A stretch of DNA of 64,000 bases from Novilysobacter_A longmucuonensis (GTDB taxonomy: Bacteria; Pseudomonadota; Gammaproteobacteria; Xanthomonadales; Xanthomonadaceae), in assembly GCF_046600735.1 (NCBI RefSeq), contig NZ_JBJMAW010000003.1, positions 273,481 through 337,480 on the forward strand, written 5' to 3'. The number at the start of each line of letters is the position of its first letter. Position 1 is the first letter of the stretch. Positions 25,124-33,791 of this stretch are shown piece by piece. The notes beneath the pieces are model-generated. The model had not been told where the DNA came from. It saw only the letters and a program-made list of their open reading frames with translations, and searched no databases. The position numbers and the translations under genes were made by a program.

Positions 25124-27421
25124 GTGTCCACTCCTTCGCTAGGCGCAAACGATCCTCTGAACGCGGTCGCTGGCGCGCCCGCCGATCCCCAGCGCGTGCT
25201 GGAGGAGATCAAGCGCCTGTCCGTCGAGCAACTCGGCGGGGTGCCGGGCCTGTTGTTCCGCGGGGTCGAGCAGGCCCTGAACGCGGCCGCGCAGGACGAC
25301 ACCGCACAGCCCGGCAATTTCGAGGACCTCTCGGCGCTGCGCCAACTGCGCCAGCAGAACGCCAGCCTGATGATGCGCTTCCGCCAGCAGGTCGCGCAGG
25401 GCTTCGACGACTTCCGCGGCCTGCGTGTGCGCCGCCGCGGCGATCTGCCGCTCGGCCTGGTCGACCACGAACACCTCGATTTCCACCTGGCCGGCCAGCG
25501 CGTCGGCGAGCAGCTGGCGCAGCGCTACTCGCGGCCGCTGGAGATGATGCAGGCGCGCCTGCGCTCGCTGACCGGCGCGCTGGGCGTGGCGGAGTCGGGC
25601 AACCCGATCGGTCCGGAGCGGCTGGTGGCGGCGTTGGTCGAGACTTTCCGCGAGACCGAGCCGACCGCCGAGATACGCATCCTGCTGTTCCAGCAATACG
25701 AGCAGGAGCTCGCGCGGGTGCTGGGCGACCTGTACGGGCGCATCAACTCGCTGTTGGCCTCGGCCGGCTACGACGTCACTGCCGCCACCCGTGCCAAGCA
25801 GCGGCAGGACACATCGTTCGTGCTCGACACCGTCGAGCCGGTACCGCATCCCAGGGCCCCGGTCGGAGCACCCCCCGCGCGGGACCCGGCCGCAGCCGCG
25901 GACGCAACCGCGCCAGGGGAAGGGCCGGCGCTCGATGGCGCGCGCACCATGCAGCCGCGACCATCGCACGCGCAGGTTTCCCCGGGACTGGCGGCCGAAC
26001 TGTCGGAACTGCACTCGCTGCTGCACGCCTGGCGCGAAGGGTCGCAACAGCGCGCGCAGCCTGCGCGTGCGCAGCAGGACGTCTCGCCGCCGCGCCGGGA
26101 ACTGCGCGTGGAGGAGGTGTTGAGCGTGGCCTCGATGCTGCAGCCGGAGCCGCCGGATGCATTCGCCCGCGCGCTGGCCGGCTCGGGCCGGCTCGGCGAC
26201 ACCATTCGCGACCACCTCAGCGACGGCGCCCGCCGGCTCGGGCTCAGCCCCGACCAGACCCGGTTCAGCGCACAGGAAGAGGACGCGATCGACCTGGTCG
26301 CGCTGCTGTTCGATTCGCTCTTCCGCACCCATTCGTTGCAGGACCGAGCGCGCCGCTTGTACGCGCGGCTGGTGCTGCCGTACGTCAAGGTCGCGCTGAC
26401 CGACGAAAGCGTGTTCGTCGCCGGCGAGCACCCCGCGCGCAAGCTGCTCGATGCGATCACCGAAGCCTGCGAGGGCAATGTGGCGGCGACCCCGCACGAG
26501 CGCGAACTGCTGGACCGCGCCGCGGCCGCGTCGCAGCGCATCGTCGCCGAGTACAACGAGGACATGGCCGTGTTCGAGCTGGCCCACGCCGAGCTCGACG
26601 CCCTGCTCAGCCAGCAGCGTCGCCGGGGCGAGTTGCAGGAGCAGCGCGCGGTCAAGGCGACCATGGGCCGCGAGCGCCTGGGTTGCGCGCGATCGACCGC
26701 CGACGGCGCACTGCAGCAGACGCTGGGCGAGGCGCCGGTGACCGACGCGGTGGCGGAGTTCCTGTCGATGTCCTGGCGCCACCACGTGGTGCAGACGGTA
26801 TTGCGCGAAGGCGACGACAACGAGCGCCGCAACGAGGTACTCGGGCTGGGCGAGGCGCTGGTGGAGGTCGACGGGCTGGCCGGGGCGAACCGCGGCTGCG
26901 AGCTGGCCGACCGCCTGCTCGAGCTGGAGCCGGCGATCATGCAGTGTCTGGCCGGTTCCGGCCTCGACGAGAGTGCCGCGCGCCAAAGCCTGGCCACGCT
27001 GGTGCATGCGTTGGCCACGCCCGATCGGGCGCGCCACAAGCCGGCGCCCGCTCCGCTGGCTGCCGACAACGAGAACGACGGTGCCGATGACCGCCGCCTG
27101 TGGCTGGCCGGTGGCACCGACACGACCGGTCACGACGAGGCGCTCGCCGCGCGCATGCGCAAGCTCGCGCCCGGCGAATGGCTGCGCCTGACCGACACCA
27201 ACGGCGAGGTCAGCGCCGCGAAGGTCGCCTGGGTCAGTCCGCTGACCTCGCGCTTCCTGCTGGTCAACCGCCGCGGCGTGCGCGTGCTGGTCGCCTCGGC
27301 CGAGGAGTTGGCCTTGCTCGCCAGTGCCGGCCGCGTGCAGGTCGGCACCGAGCGCACAGCTTTCGATGAGGCGATGCGGCAGGTGCGGCAGCGTTTGGAC
27401 AAGGCGGTCGGCCAGCGTTAG
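25124..27421 (+). CDS. DUF1631 family protein
   Basis: 765 aa with no signal peptide. The N-terminal ~220 residues (LFRGVEQALNAAAQ, LEMMQARLRSLTG) and the segment ARRLYARLVLPYVKVALTDESVF-like near residues 420-450 are what I recognise as DUF1631, a large alpha-helical family of unknown function in beta- and gammaproteobacteria, sometimes mislabelled thymidine phosphorylase. A Pro/Ala-rich linker occupies about residues 230-330. The final ~90 residues (GEWLRLTDTNGEVSAAKVAW, TSRFLLVNRRG) look like a small beta-barrel reminiscent of PilZ but without clear c-di-GMP residues. The GTG at 25124 follows AGGGG; a TTGACA hexamer lies at 25058. Confidence 0.8.
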   Translation: MSTPSLGANDPLNAVAGAPADPQRVLEEIKRLSVEQLGGVPGLLFRGVEQALNAAAQDDTAQPGNFEDLSALRQLRQQNASLMMRFRQQVAQGFDDFRGLRVRRRGDLPLGLVDHEHLDFHLAGQRVGEQLAQRYSRPLEMMQARLRSLTGALGVAESGNPIGPERLVAALVETFRETEPTAEIRILLFQQYEQELARVLGDLYGRINSLLASAGYDVTAATRAKQRQDTSFVLDTVEPVPHPRAPVGAPPARDPAAAADATAPGEGPALDGARTMQPRPSHAQVSPGLAAELSELHSLLHAWREGSQQRAQPARAQQDVSPPRRELRVEEVLSVASMLQPEPPDAFARALAGSGRLGDTIRDHLSDGARRLGLSPDQTRFSAQEEDAIDLVALLFDSLFRTHSLQDRARRLYARLVLPYVKVALTDESVFVAGEHPARKLLDAITEACEGNVAATPHERELLDRAAAASQRIVAEYNEDMAVFELAHAELDALLSQQRRRGELQEQRAVKATMGRERLGCARSTADGALQQTLGEAPVTDAVAEFLSMSWRHHVVQTVLREGDDNERRNEVLGLGEALVEVDGLAGANRGCELADRLLELEPAIMQCLAGSGLDESAARQSLATLVHALATPDRARHKPAPAPLAADNENDGADDRRLWLAGGTDTTGHDEALAARMRKLAPGEWLRLTDTNGEVSAAKVAWVSPLTSRFLLVNRRGVRVLVASAEELALLASAGRVQVGTERTAFDEAMRQVRQRLDKAVGQR

Positions 27422-27440
27422 GTCGGCACGTACAAGCGAG

Positions 27441-27566
27441 CGTAGGCCGGGCTGCAAAGCCCAGCGCGTTCCGCCATCGATTGCCGGCGGCTGGCTGCCG
27501 AGCTGAGCTTGCAAGCCCAGCCTGCGGAAATGTCAGGCTCTCCCGAGTTCCGAGTTCCGAGTCCCG
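27441..27566. repeat. GCTGGGCT-type hairpins and degenerate CCCGAGT heptamers
   Basis: Between the DUF1631 gene and pntA are GGGCTGCAAAGCCC (27449-27462), GCTGAGCTTGCAAGCCCAGC (27502-27521) and a short heptamer-derived run, GAGTTCCGAGTTCCGAGTCCC (27544-27564). These belong to the same dispersed families as at 4604, 32503 and 1178. Confidence 0.75.
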
Positions 27567-27643
27567 CGCCGCGCCGCGCCGCGCCGATCGCGCCGTCCCG
27601 ACGCATTCGTTACGATGCCGCGAACCGCGTACGGAGCGATCGC

Positions 27644-28771
27644 ATGGCAGAGACGGCAGGCAATGGGGCAGGCGTGGTCGTGGGTATCGCGCGTGAAACC
27701 GCAGCGGGTGAACGGCGGGTGTCGCTGAGCCCGGAAACCTGCAGGAAACTGGTTGCCGCCGGCGCCCGGGTGCGGGTCGAACGCGGCGCCGGGCGCGGCG
27801 CGGCCTTCAGTGACGACGCCTACGCCGAGGCCGGCGCGCAACTGGTCGGCGATGCCGCTGCTGCCCGCGATGAGGCCGATCTGGTGCTCTGCGTGCAGCC
27901 GCCGGAAGCCGCCGCACTGCATCGCATGCGCCAGGGCGCGACGCTGGTCGGGCTGCTCGCGCCGCAGGCCGATGCCGCGCGCGCCGAGGCGATCACCGCG
28001 CGCGGGTTGCAGGCGTTCCCGCTGGAGCGCTTGCCGCGCACCACACGGGCGCAGGCGATGGACGTGCTGAGCTCGCAGGCCAGCGTCGCCGGCTACAAGG
28101 CGGTGCTGATCGCGGCGCAACTGGCGCCACGGTTCTTTCCGATGCTGACCACCGCCGCCGGCACGATCCGCCCCTCGCGGGTGCTGGTGATCGGCGCCGG
28201 CGTCGCGGGTCTGCAGGCGATCGCCACCGCGCGCCGGCTCGGCGCGCAGGTCGAGGGCTTCGATGTGCGGCCGGAGACGCGCGAGCAGATCCAGTCGCTC
28301 GGCGGCAAGTTCCTCGACCTCGGGGTCAGCGCCGCGGGCGAGGGCGGTTACGCGCGCCAGCTCACCGATCAGGAACGCGCCGAGCAGCAGCGCCGGCTCG
28401 GCGAGCACCTCAAGCACGTCGACGTCATCGTCTGCACCGCGGCGGTGCCGGGCCGGCCGGCGCCGAAGATCATCAGCGCGGCGATGGTCGCCGGGATGAA
28501 GCCCGGCAGCGTCGTGGTCGATCTGGCCGCCGAGAGCGGCGGCAACTGCGAGCTGACCCGGCGCGGCGAAACCGTCGACGTCGACGGCGTCAGTGTCGCC
28601 GGGCCGCTCGACCTGGCCAGCAGCGGCGCGGTGCATGCCAGTGAGATGTACGCGCGCAACCTGCTGAACTTCGTCAGCTTGTTCATCAAGGACGGTGCGC
28701 TGGCGTTCGACTGGAGCGACGAGTTGCTGGCGCGGACGGTCTGGCCCGAACGCGCCGCCGCGGCCGCCTGA
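27644..28771 (+). CDS. pntAA: NAD(P) transhydrogenase subunit alpha, part 1 (dI domain)
   Basis: 375 aa soluble NAD(H)-binding component of the proton-translocating transhydrogenase. IARETAAGERRVSLSPETCRKL is the standard N-terminus of the alanine-dehydrogenase/PNT family. The Rossmann motif VLVIGAGVAGLQAIATARRLGA and the mobile-loop region VDLAAESGGNCELT follow, then the C-terminal LLNFVSLFIKDGAL. The split (three-gene) form of the enzyme is usual outside enterics. Unusually, its partners lie 1.85 kb downstream, beyond an opposite-strand operon. The ATG at 27644 follows GGAG. Confidence 0.93.
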   Translation: MAETAGNGAGVVVGIARETAAGERRVSLSPETCRKLVAAGARVRVERGAGRGAAFSDDAYAEAGAQLVGDAAAARDEADLVLCVQPPEAAALHRMRQGATLVGLLAPQADAARAEAITARGLQAFPLERLPRTTRAQAMDVLSSQASVAGYKAVLIAAQLAPRFFPMLTTAAGTIRPSRVLVIGAGVAGLQAIATARRLGAQVEGFDVRPETREQIQSLGGKFLDLGVSAAGEGGYARQLTDQERAEQQRRLGEHLKHVDVIVCTAAVPGRPAPKIISAAMVAGMKPGSVVVDLAAESGGNCELTRRGETVDVDGVSVAGPLDLASSGAVHASEMYARNLLNFVSLFIKDGALAFDWSDELLARTVWPERAAAAA

Positions 28772-28868
28772 CCCGAGTCCCGGATCCGTGTTCCACGACT
28801 CGTAGGATGGGTTGAGCGCAGCGATACCCATCGAGCGCGCATGCCTCGAGTACGCACCTGCCGCGAGG

Positions 28869-29333
28869 TCACTCCCGCGGCCGGGCCGCCGGTGGTGTCT
28901 CGCAGGGACGATTGGCCTGCACCCAGTTGCGACGCTGTTCGGTGGTCATCTGCTTCCACCGGGTCTTCAGCGCACGCCGCTGTTCCGGCGCCAGGCCCTG
29001 CATTTTTGCGTACAGCGCACGCATTTGCTCGCGCTGCTCACGGTTCATGCCGTGCCAGCGTTGCATGCCGTGATGGGCGCGCTCGCGCTGCTCCGGCGTC
29101 ATTTCCCGCCAGCGTTGCGCGTGCTGGAGCATGCGCTCGCGCTGGTCCGGTTCGGCGTTCCAGCGGTCGCGGATCGGAGTGATCAGTTGTTCGCGTCGGG
29201 CCTGATCGAGCTGCTCCCACGCCGGCAGCGGGGCGCTGGGCGGTGTGGCGAGTCCTGGCAGGCCGACGGCCATCAAGGCCAGCAGTGCGGCAACGCGGCA
29301 CCAATGGCGGGTAGGGGCGGTGCTCATGGTCAT
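28869..29333 (-). CDS. DUF3106 family secreted protein
   Basis: 154 aa. An N-terminal signal sequence (hydrophobic VAALLALMAVGLPGLA) is followed by a highly charged helical region of repeated Arg/Glu/Gln motifs: MTPEQRERAHHGMQRW, MNREQREQMRALY, LAPEQRRALKTRW, MTTEQRRNWV. This ~11-13-residue EQR repeat is the DUF3106 signature. Its ATG overlaps the stop of the upstream gene (ATGA at 29333-29330), so it is the third gene of a sigma/DUF3619/DUF3106 operon. A periplasmic sensor or chaperone-like role is conceivable (compare Spy/CpxP LTxxQ repeats) but unproven. Confidence 0.82.
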   Translation of the reverse strand: MTMSTAPTRHWCRVAALLALMAVGLPGLATPPSAPLPAWEQLDQARREQLITPIRDRWNAEPDQRERMLQHAQRWREMTPEQRERAHHGMQRWHGMNREQREQMRALYAKMQGLAPEQRRALKTRWKQMTTEQRRNWVQANRPCETPPAARPRE

Positions 29334-29731
29334 TGCTCCGGAGCTGGCGGCAGGGCGTCGTCGTTGGCGGCCAGCCACAAATAGAGGTCGGGGTTTTCAT
29401 CAAGTGCGGCGACTGCCAGGTCAACTTGCGCAACCGGCGTGATCTCGTCCAGCGGTGGCGGCGTCGATGGCGGCATCGAGGGTGCAGTGAAGTGCTGCAG
29501 GCCCAGCGCCAACGCGAACACTGCGGCGCAAAGGCCGGCGAGTCTCCAGCCGGTGCCACTCACCGAGGAAGCCGTACCGTTCGCGGTGGCGTGACGGTGC
29601 GCGCGCAGGCGCGCGTGGATCGATGCCGGTACCTGCCTCAGCGCCTCGGCATGGCGCGCACGCACTGCCCGGTCGAAAGCCTCGTCATGCAGGTCAGGGT
29701 CGTGCCGACCGGCGCCTGTCGGGATGTTCAT
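29330..29731 (-). CDS. DUF3619-like single-pass membrane protein, probable anti-sigma factor
   Basis: 133 aa. The N-terminal ~60 residues are cytoplasmic and His/Arg-rich (DEAFDRAVRARHAEALRQVP), followed by one transmembrane segment around residues 60-80 (LAGLCAAVFALALGLQHF) and a short acidic C-terminus. Its ATG overlaps the TGA of the sigma gene (ATGA at 29731-29728). Position, topology and composition match DUF3619, the gene that regularly sits between an ECF sigma factor and a DUF3106 gene. Anti-sigma function is an inference from that context. Confidence 0.72.
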   Translation of the reverse strand: MNIPTGAGRHDPDLHDEAFDRAVRARHAEALRQVPASIHARLRAHRHATANGTASSVSGTGWRLAGLCAAVFALALGLQHFTAPSMPPSTPPPLDEITPVAQVDLAVAALDENPDLYLWLAANDDALPPAPEQ

Positions 29732-30339
29732 CGCCATGCCTCCAGTTGCCGCTGCAATGCTTCGCGCGCGCGCGACAGGTGGGTCTTGACCGAGCCCTCG
29801 CTGCACCCCATCGCCCGCGCGGTGGTGGCGACGTCGAGCTCCTCCAGGATGCGCAGGCTGAAGGCCTCGCGCTGGCGTCGTGGCAGCGCGCCCAGCGCAT
29901 CGACCAGCCGTTCGTAGGCCTCGCGGTTGTCGTGGCTGCGCGACGGGCCCGGAGTGCTGTCGTCGGTCCATTCGACCACGCCGCCGTCCTCGCGGTCCGC
30001 GGCCGGCGCCAGCCAGCGCATCCGGAAGGTGCGGCGCCGCTGGATGTCGACGATGCGGCTGCGCAGGATGCTCCAGAACAGCGGCGTCCACTCCGGGGGC
30101 GGCCGGTCGGCGTAGGCGAGCATCTTGATCATCGCGTCCTGCACCGCGTCCATCGCGTCATCGCGCTGGCGCAGGCCGATCTCGGCGAAGCGGAACGCGC
30201 GCGCACCAATGTCGGCGAGAAACTGCTCCAGCGACACCGGTTCGCGCGTGGCTTCGCCCGCGGTGGTTTCGCGCGGAGCGGCATCGCGCACGCCAGCAGC
30301 GGCGGAGTCAACGGCATCGGGGCTCACGTGCAGCAGCAT
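29728..30339 (-). CDS. ECF-type RNA polymerase sigma factor
   Basis: 203 aa. Region 2 is seen in RFAEIGLRQRDDAMDAVQDAMIKMLAYAD and LFWSILRSRIVDIQRRR. Region 4 is ALPRRQREAFSLRILEELDVATTARAMGCSEGSVKTHLSRA-like (helix-turn-helix), ending REALQRQLEAW. The linker between them is unusually long and acidic. It heads a three-gene operon with overlapping starts (DUF3619, DUF3106). The ATG at 30339 is used; a GTG slightly downstream (VSPDAVDS) is possible. Targets are unknown. Confidence 0.87.
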   Translation of the reverse strand: MLLHVSPDAVDSAAAGVRDAAPRETTAGEATREPVSLEQFLADIGARAFRFAEIGLRQRDDAMDAVQDAMIKMLAYADRPPPEWTPLFWSILRSRIVDIQRRRTFRMRWLAPAADREDGGVVEWTDDSTPGPSRSHDNREAYERLVDALGALPRRQREAFSLRILEELDVATTARAMGCSEGSVKTHLSRAREALQRQLEAWR

Positions 30340-30621
30340 AGCGCCCGCGGCTCACCCGCCGGCACGACGGCCGTGGCGTGCACGCGAGGCCCTCGTGACC
30401 GGACAGCACTGGGCTGGACCCACATGGTTGCTCATCGGCGCCTCCCTCATGCCGACCTCGCTGGCGGCTTGGTGAGGACAACGTCCGAGGCGGGCGACGG
30501 TTGACAACCGCGGAGCGCCGGGCTTTCGCCGGATGCGCGGATGGTTATGATGCCGGGGGTGCCGCAGCCGATGAATGCGGCCCAGTCACGCTATTGGGGC
30601 GGTCACGCCACGGGGGACGAG

Positions 30622-30921
30622 ATGAGCGAAGGGTTCGAGGCGCTGTACATCTTCATGCTGGCGGCGATCGCCGGCCACGTGATCATCTCGCGGGTGCCGG
30701 TGATCCTGCACACGCCGCTGATGTCGGGCTCCAACTTCATCCACGGCATCGTGCTGATCGGCGCGATGGTGGTGCTGGGGCACGCCGACACCACCCTGGA
30801 GAAGGCCATCGGCTTTGTCGCGGTACTGCTGGGCGCGGGCAATGCCGCCGGCGGCTACGTGGTGACCGAGCGGATGCTGGAGATGTTCAAGTCGTCCCGG
30901 CGGCCGGGGGGCCAAGCGTGA
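30622..30921 (+). CDS. pntAB: NAD(P) transhydrogenase subunit alpha, part 2 (membrane)
   Basis: 99 aa membrane subunit of the split transhydrogenase. EALYIFMLAAIAGHVIISRVP is the first transmembrane helix, followed by TPLMSGSNFIHGIVLIGAMVVLGH and a third helix, the conserved pattern of the alpha-subunit membrane domain. ATG at 30622 follows a GGGGGA ribosome site; the longer open frame is not needed. It is 112 bases upstream of pntB and separated from pntAA by the sigma operon on the other strand. Confidence 0.92.
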   Translation: MSEGFEALYIFMLAAIAGHVIISRVPVILHTPLMSGSNFIHGIVLIGAMVVLGHADTTLEKAIGFVAVLLGAGNAAGGYVVTERMLEMFKSSRRPGGQA

Positions 30922-30929
30922 GCAACGGG

Positions 30930-31030
30930 ACCGGGGACCGGGAACCGGGGACCCGGGTAGAGCCCCGGCGCGCGTCGGCGGTTGCTGTTTCCCGGGTCCC
31001 CGGTCCCGGGTCCCGAGTCCCGGAGTCCCA
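30930..31030. repeat. Heptamer-related inverted repeat between pntAB and pntB
   Basis: GGGACCGGGGACCGGGAACCGGGG (30936-30950 region, shown here only by character) faces CCCGGGTCCCCGGTCCCGGG on the other side of a short spacer, then CCCGAGTCCCGGAGTCCC. The arms derive from the CCCGAGT/CCCGGTC heptamer family and can pair into a strong GC stem inside the pnt transcript. It may adjust the ratio of pntAB to pntB expression. Confidence 0.7.
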
Positions 31031-31033
31031 GCC

Positions 31034-32470
31034 ATGAGCGCCGGCGAACTGCGCCTGCTGCTGGTCGGCGCCAGTTACTTCATCGCCGCGACCCTGTTCC
31101 TGATCGGCCTGCAGCGCATGGCCTCGCCGGTGACCGCGCGCAGCGGCATCCGATGGGCCGGGGTGGGGATGGTGCTTGCGACCGCGGCGACGTTCCTGCT
31201 GCCGGACCTGCACAACCTGGGGTTGATCGTGACCGCGCTGGTGATCGGCACGGCGGCGGCCTGGATCTCGGGCAGGAAGGTCGCGATCACCGACATGCCG
31301 CAGATGGTCGCGCTGTACAACGGCATGGGCGGCGGTTCGGCCGCGGCGATCGGTGCGGTCGAGCTGCTGCGCTGGTCGGCGCTGGTGCCGTCCAATCCGC
31401 TGCTGGCACAGTTGCAGGCGCAGATCGGACCGGACACGTTCACCCGGACGCTGGCCGTGACCGGCGCGGCGATCGGTGCGATCGCGCTGTCGGGGTCGGT
31501 GATCGCCTGGGCCAAGCTCGACGGCCGGCTCGACCGGCGCGTGGTGTTTCCCGGTCAGCAGCTGTTCAACGCTGCGGTCTTCGTGGCGATGGTGGTGCTG
31601 GGTGGCATCGTGATTGCAACGCTGGACCCGCTTGCGATCGTCGGGTTTTTCGCGCTGGCACTGGCACTGGGCGTGCTGATGACGCTGCCGATCGGCGGCG
31701 CCGACATGCCGGTGGTGATCTCGCTCTACAACGCGCTGACCGGCTTGGCGGTCGCGTTCGAGGGCTATGTGCTGGGTTTCGATGCGCTGATCATCGCCGG
31801 CACCATGGTCGGCGCGGCCGGCATGCTGCTGACCAGGCTGATGGCCAAGGCGATGAACCGGCCGATCAGCGGCGTGCTGTTTTCCAGTTTCGGCGGTGGC
31901 GGCGCCACGGCGCAGGAGATCGCCGGCAGCCAGAAGCCCATCGAGGCCGGCGACGTCGCCGCGATGATGGCGTACGCCGAGCGCGTGGTGATCGTGCCCG
32001 GCTACGGCATGGCCGTGGCGCAGGCGCAGCACAAGATCTGGGAGCTGACCCAGAAGCTGGCCGAGCGCGGGGTCAAGGTGAAGTTCGCGATCCACCCGGT
32101 GGCAGGTCGCATGCCCGGCCACATGAACGTGCTGCTGGCCGAAGCCGGCGTCCCGTACGACCTGATCGCCGACATGGACGACATCAACCCCGAGTTCCCC
32201 AACACCGACGTGGCGCTGGTGATCGGCGCCAACGACGTGGTCAATCCGGTGGCGAAAACCGACCCGGCCAGCCCGATCTTCGGCATGCCGATCCTCGACG
32301 TGGTCAATGCGCGCCACACCATCGTGATCAAGCGCGGCAGAGGCACGGGTTTTGCCGGCATCGAGAACGCGCTGTTCTACGCCGACAACACGCGCATGCT
32401 CTACGGCGATGGCGCGGAGATGGCCGGCGCGCTGGTATCGGAGCTCAAGGCGCTCGAGGGCGGGCATTGA
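31034..32470 (+). CDS. pntB: NAD(P) transhydrogenase subunit beta
   Basis: 478 aa. The N-terminal ~290 residues form the proton-translocating membrane domain (YFIAATLFLIGLQRMASP and further helices; MVALYNGMGGGSAAAIGAVEL and MPVVISLYNALTGLA are signature loops). The C-terminal NADP(H)-binding domain has VIVPGYGMAVAQAQH, KFAIHPVAGRMPGHMNVLLAEA, and DVALVIGANDVVNP. Together with PntAA and PntAB it couples proton re-entry to NADPH formation. Confidence 0.96.
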   Translation: MSAGELRLLLVGASYFIAATLFLIGLQRMASPVTARSGIRWAGVGMVLATAATFLLPDLHNLGLIVTALVIGTAAAWISGRKVAITDMPQMVALYNGMGGGSAAAIGAVELLRWSALVPSNPLLAQLQAQIGPDTFTRTLAVTGAAIGAIALSGSVIAWAKLDGRLDRRVVFPGQQLFNAAVFVAMVVLGGIVIATLDPLAIVGFFALALALGVLMTLPIGGADMPVVISLYNALTGLAVAFEGYVLGFDALIIAGTMVGAAGMLLTRLMAKAMNRPISGVLFSSFGGGGATAQEIAGSQKPIEAGDVAAMMAYAERVVIVPGYGMAVAQAQHKIWELTQKLAERGVKVKFAIHPVAGRMPGHMNVLLAEAGVPYDLIADMDDINPEFPNTDVALVIGANDVVNPVAKTDPASPIFGMPILDVVNARHTIVIKRGRGTGFAGIENALFYADNTRMLYGDGAEMAGALVSELKALEGGH

Positions 32471-32502
32471 TCGCGGATACCGCATCGCCGGCGAACCCGT
32501 AC

Positions 32503-32676
32503 GCTGGGCTGCCAAGCCCAGCACCGGTCGAACGCGGTGCTGGATCGATCGCGATGGCGGGTTGAAACCCGCCCCACGCCGGCGCGGACGGATGCGCGGT
32601 TGTTGTAGGAGCGCCCCTGCCCTGACAAGCATGGGGCGCGAAGCCGACGCGGTCGCGGGCATGGCCCGCTCCTACA
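32503..32676. repeat. GCTGGGCT hairpin and GTAGGAGC inverted pair
   Basis: After pntB lie GCTGGGCT-gcca-AGCCCAGC (32503-32522) and, at 32605-32676, a GTAGGAGCGCCCC half facing a GCCCGCTCCTAC half. They separate pntB from the convergent small membrane-protein gene. Both are dispersed repeat families; terminator function is plausible. Confidence 0.75.
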
Positions 32677-32693
32677 GCAGGCTTTCGTAGCGC

Positions 32694-33113
32694 TCAGCGT
32701 GCGGTCAGCGCCGCAAGCACCAGCGCCAGTACGATCCAGGCGACATCAGCGGGTCCATTGGCAAGCTGCGCCAACGTCCATGCATGCTGGCTGCCGAGTT
32801 TCAGCGCCGACTCCCACGGCTGCAGGCCGAGTGCCGCGCCCAGGTGCGAGGCGGTGATGCCCCAGTTGGCCAGGACCACGATCAGCCCGGTGCCGATCAA
32901 CGCCAGGCCTGCGCGGATGCTGCCGGGCCGCCATCCGCCCAGGCGCAGCATCCAGGCCACATCGAGCGCGCCCAGTGCGGCCATCCAGCTCTGCTGGCCC
33001 TCGGTGTAGAGGCTCACAAGCACCCAGATGGCGGCAAAGCCGGCCACGCTGAGCAGCAGCAGCAGCCACGACAGCCAGTTGGCGCGGCGCGAGGAAGAAG
33101 CAGCGGGTTTCAT
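32694..33113 (-). CDS. Small integral membrane protein of unknown function
   Basis: 139 aa. Four hydrophobic segments are visible: LSWLLLLLSVAGFAAIWVLVSLY near residues 14-36, MAALGALDVAWML, RAGLALIGTGLIVVLANWGI, and DVAWIVLALVLAALTA at the C-terminus. The N-terminus MKPAASSSRRAN is basic, consistent with an inside orientation. I do not recognise a family. It is divergent from sufT with a 126-base gap. Confidence 0.6.
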   Translation of the reverse strand: MKPAASSSRRANWLSWLLLLLSVAGFAAIWVLVSLYTEGQQSWMAALGALDVAWMLRLGGWRPGSIRAGLALIGTGLIVVLANWGITASHLGAALGLQPWESALKLGSQHAWTLAQLANGPADVAWIVLALVLAALTAR

Positions 33114-33239
33114 TCAGGGAGCGATCCGGTCTACCGGCAAGCCGCACAGCATAGCGGCCAAGCTGGCCGGTAGAATGGCCGGCCTTGTGCCAGCGCCCGG
33201 CACCCCAATCTTCTCGACACCTCTTTGGCGTATCCCGGT

Positions 33240-33791
33240 ATGTACTCCCGCAGCAGCGAACCTGTCCGTTTCGAGCGCGATTGCGCCGCCGTCCTGGTGC
33301 CGCAGGGCGAGGCCGTCAACTTGCCCGCCGGCAGCGTCGGCTACGTCACCCAGGCGCTCGGCGGCAGCTACACCGTGTTTGTCGAGGGCAACTTGTTCCG
33401 CATCGCCGGCCACGACGCCGATGCGATCGGCAAGGAGCCGCCGCAGCCGCTGCAGTTGCCCGAAGGCGCCGACGACGACACCGTCGAGCAGATGGTGTGG
33501 AAGCAGTTGCGCACCTGCTTCGATCCGGAGATTCCGATCAACGTGGTCGATCTGGGCCTGGTCTACGAGGCCGTGGTGAAGCCGGCCGACGATGGCAGCC
33601 GGCTGGTCGAGGTGCGCATGACCCTGACCGCCCCCGCCTGCGGCATGGGCGACATCCTGGTCGACGACGTGCGCGACAAGATCGAGATGATCCCCACCGT
33701 CAGCGAGGCCGATGTCGAGCTGGTGTTCGACCCGCCGTGGAACCGCACGATGATGTCCGAGGCCGCACGCCTCGAGACCGGCATGCTGTAG
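33240..33791 (+). CDS. sufT: Fe-S cluster assembly protein SufT
   Basis: 183 aa. The C-terminal MIP18/DUF59 domain has DPEIPINVVDLGLVYEAVV and TLTAPACGMGDILVDDVR, with the conserved Cys in PACGMG. The N-terminal ~85 residues (VNLPAGSVGYVTQALGGSYTV) are the SufT-specific region. SufT assists Fe-S cluster maturation under high demand. No other suf genes are in the window. I chose the ATG at 33240 (MYSRSSEP); a TTG 5 codons upstream is possible. Confidence 0.9.
   Translation: MYSRSSEPVRFERDCAAVLVPQGEAVNLPAGSVGYVTQALGGSYTVFVEGNLFRIAGHDADAIGKEPPQPLQLPEGADDDTVEQMVWKQLRTCFDPEIPINVVDLGLVYEAVVKPADDGSRLVEVRMTLTAPACGMGDILVDDVRDKIEMIPTVSEADVELVFDPPWNRTMMSEAARLETGML

Noticed and set aside
25139..27514. 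791-codon open frame antisense to the DUF1631 gene
   Set aside because: Composition is low-complexity Gln/Arg/His, it covers the sense gene exactly, and no motif supports it.
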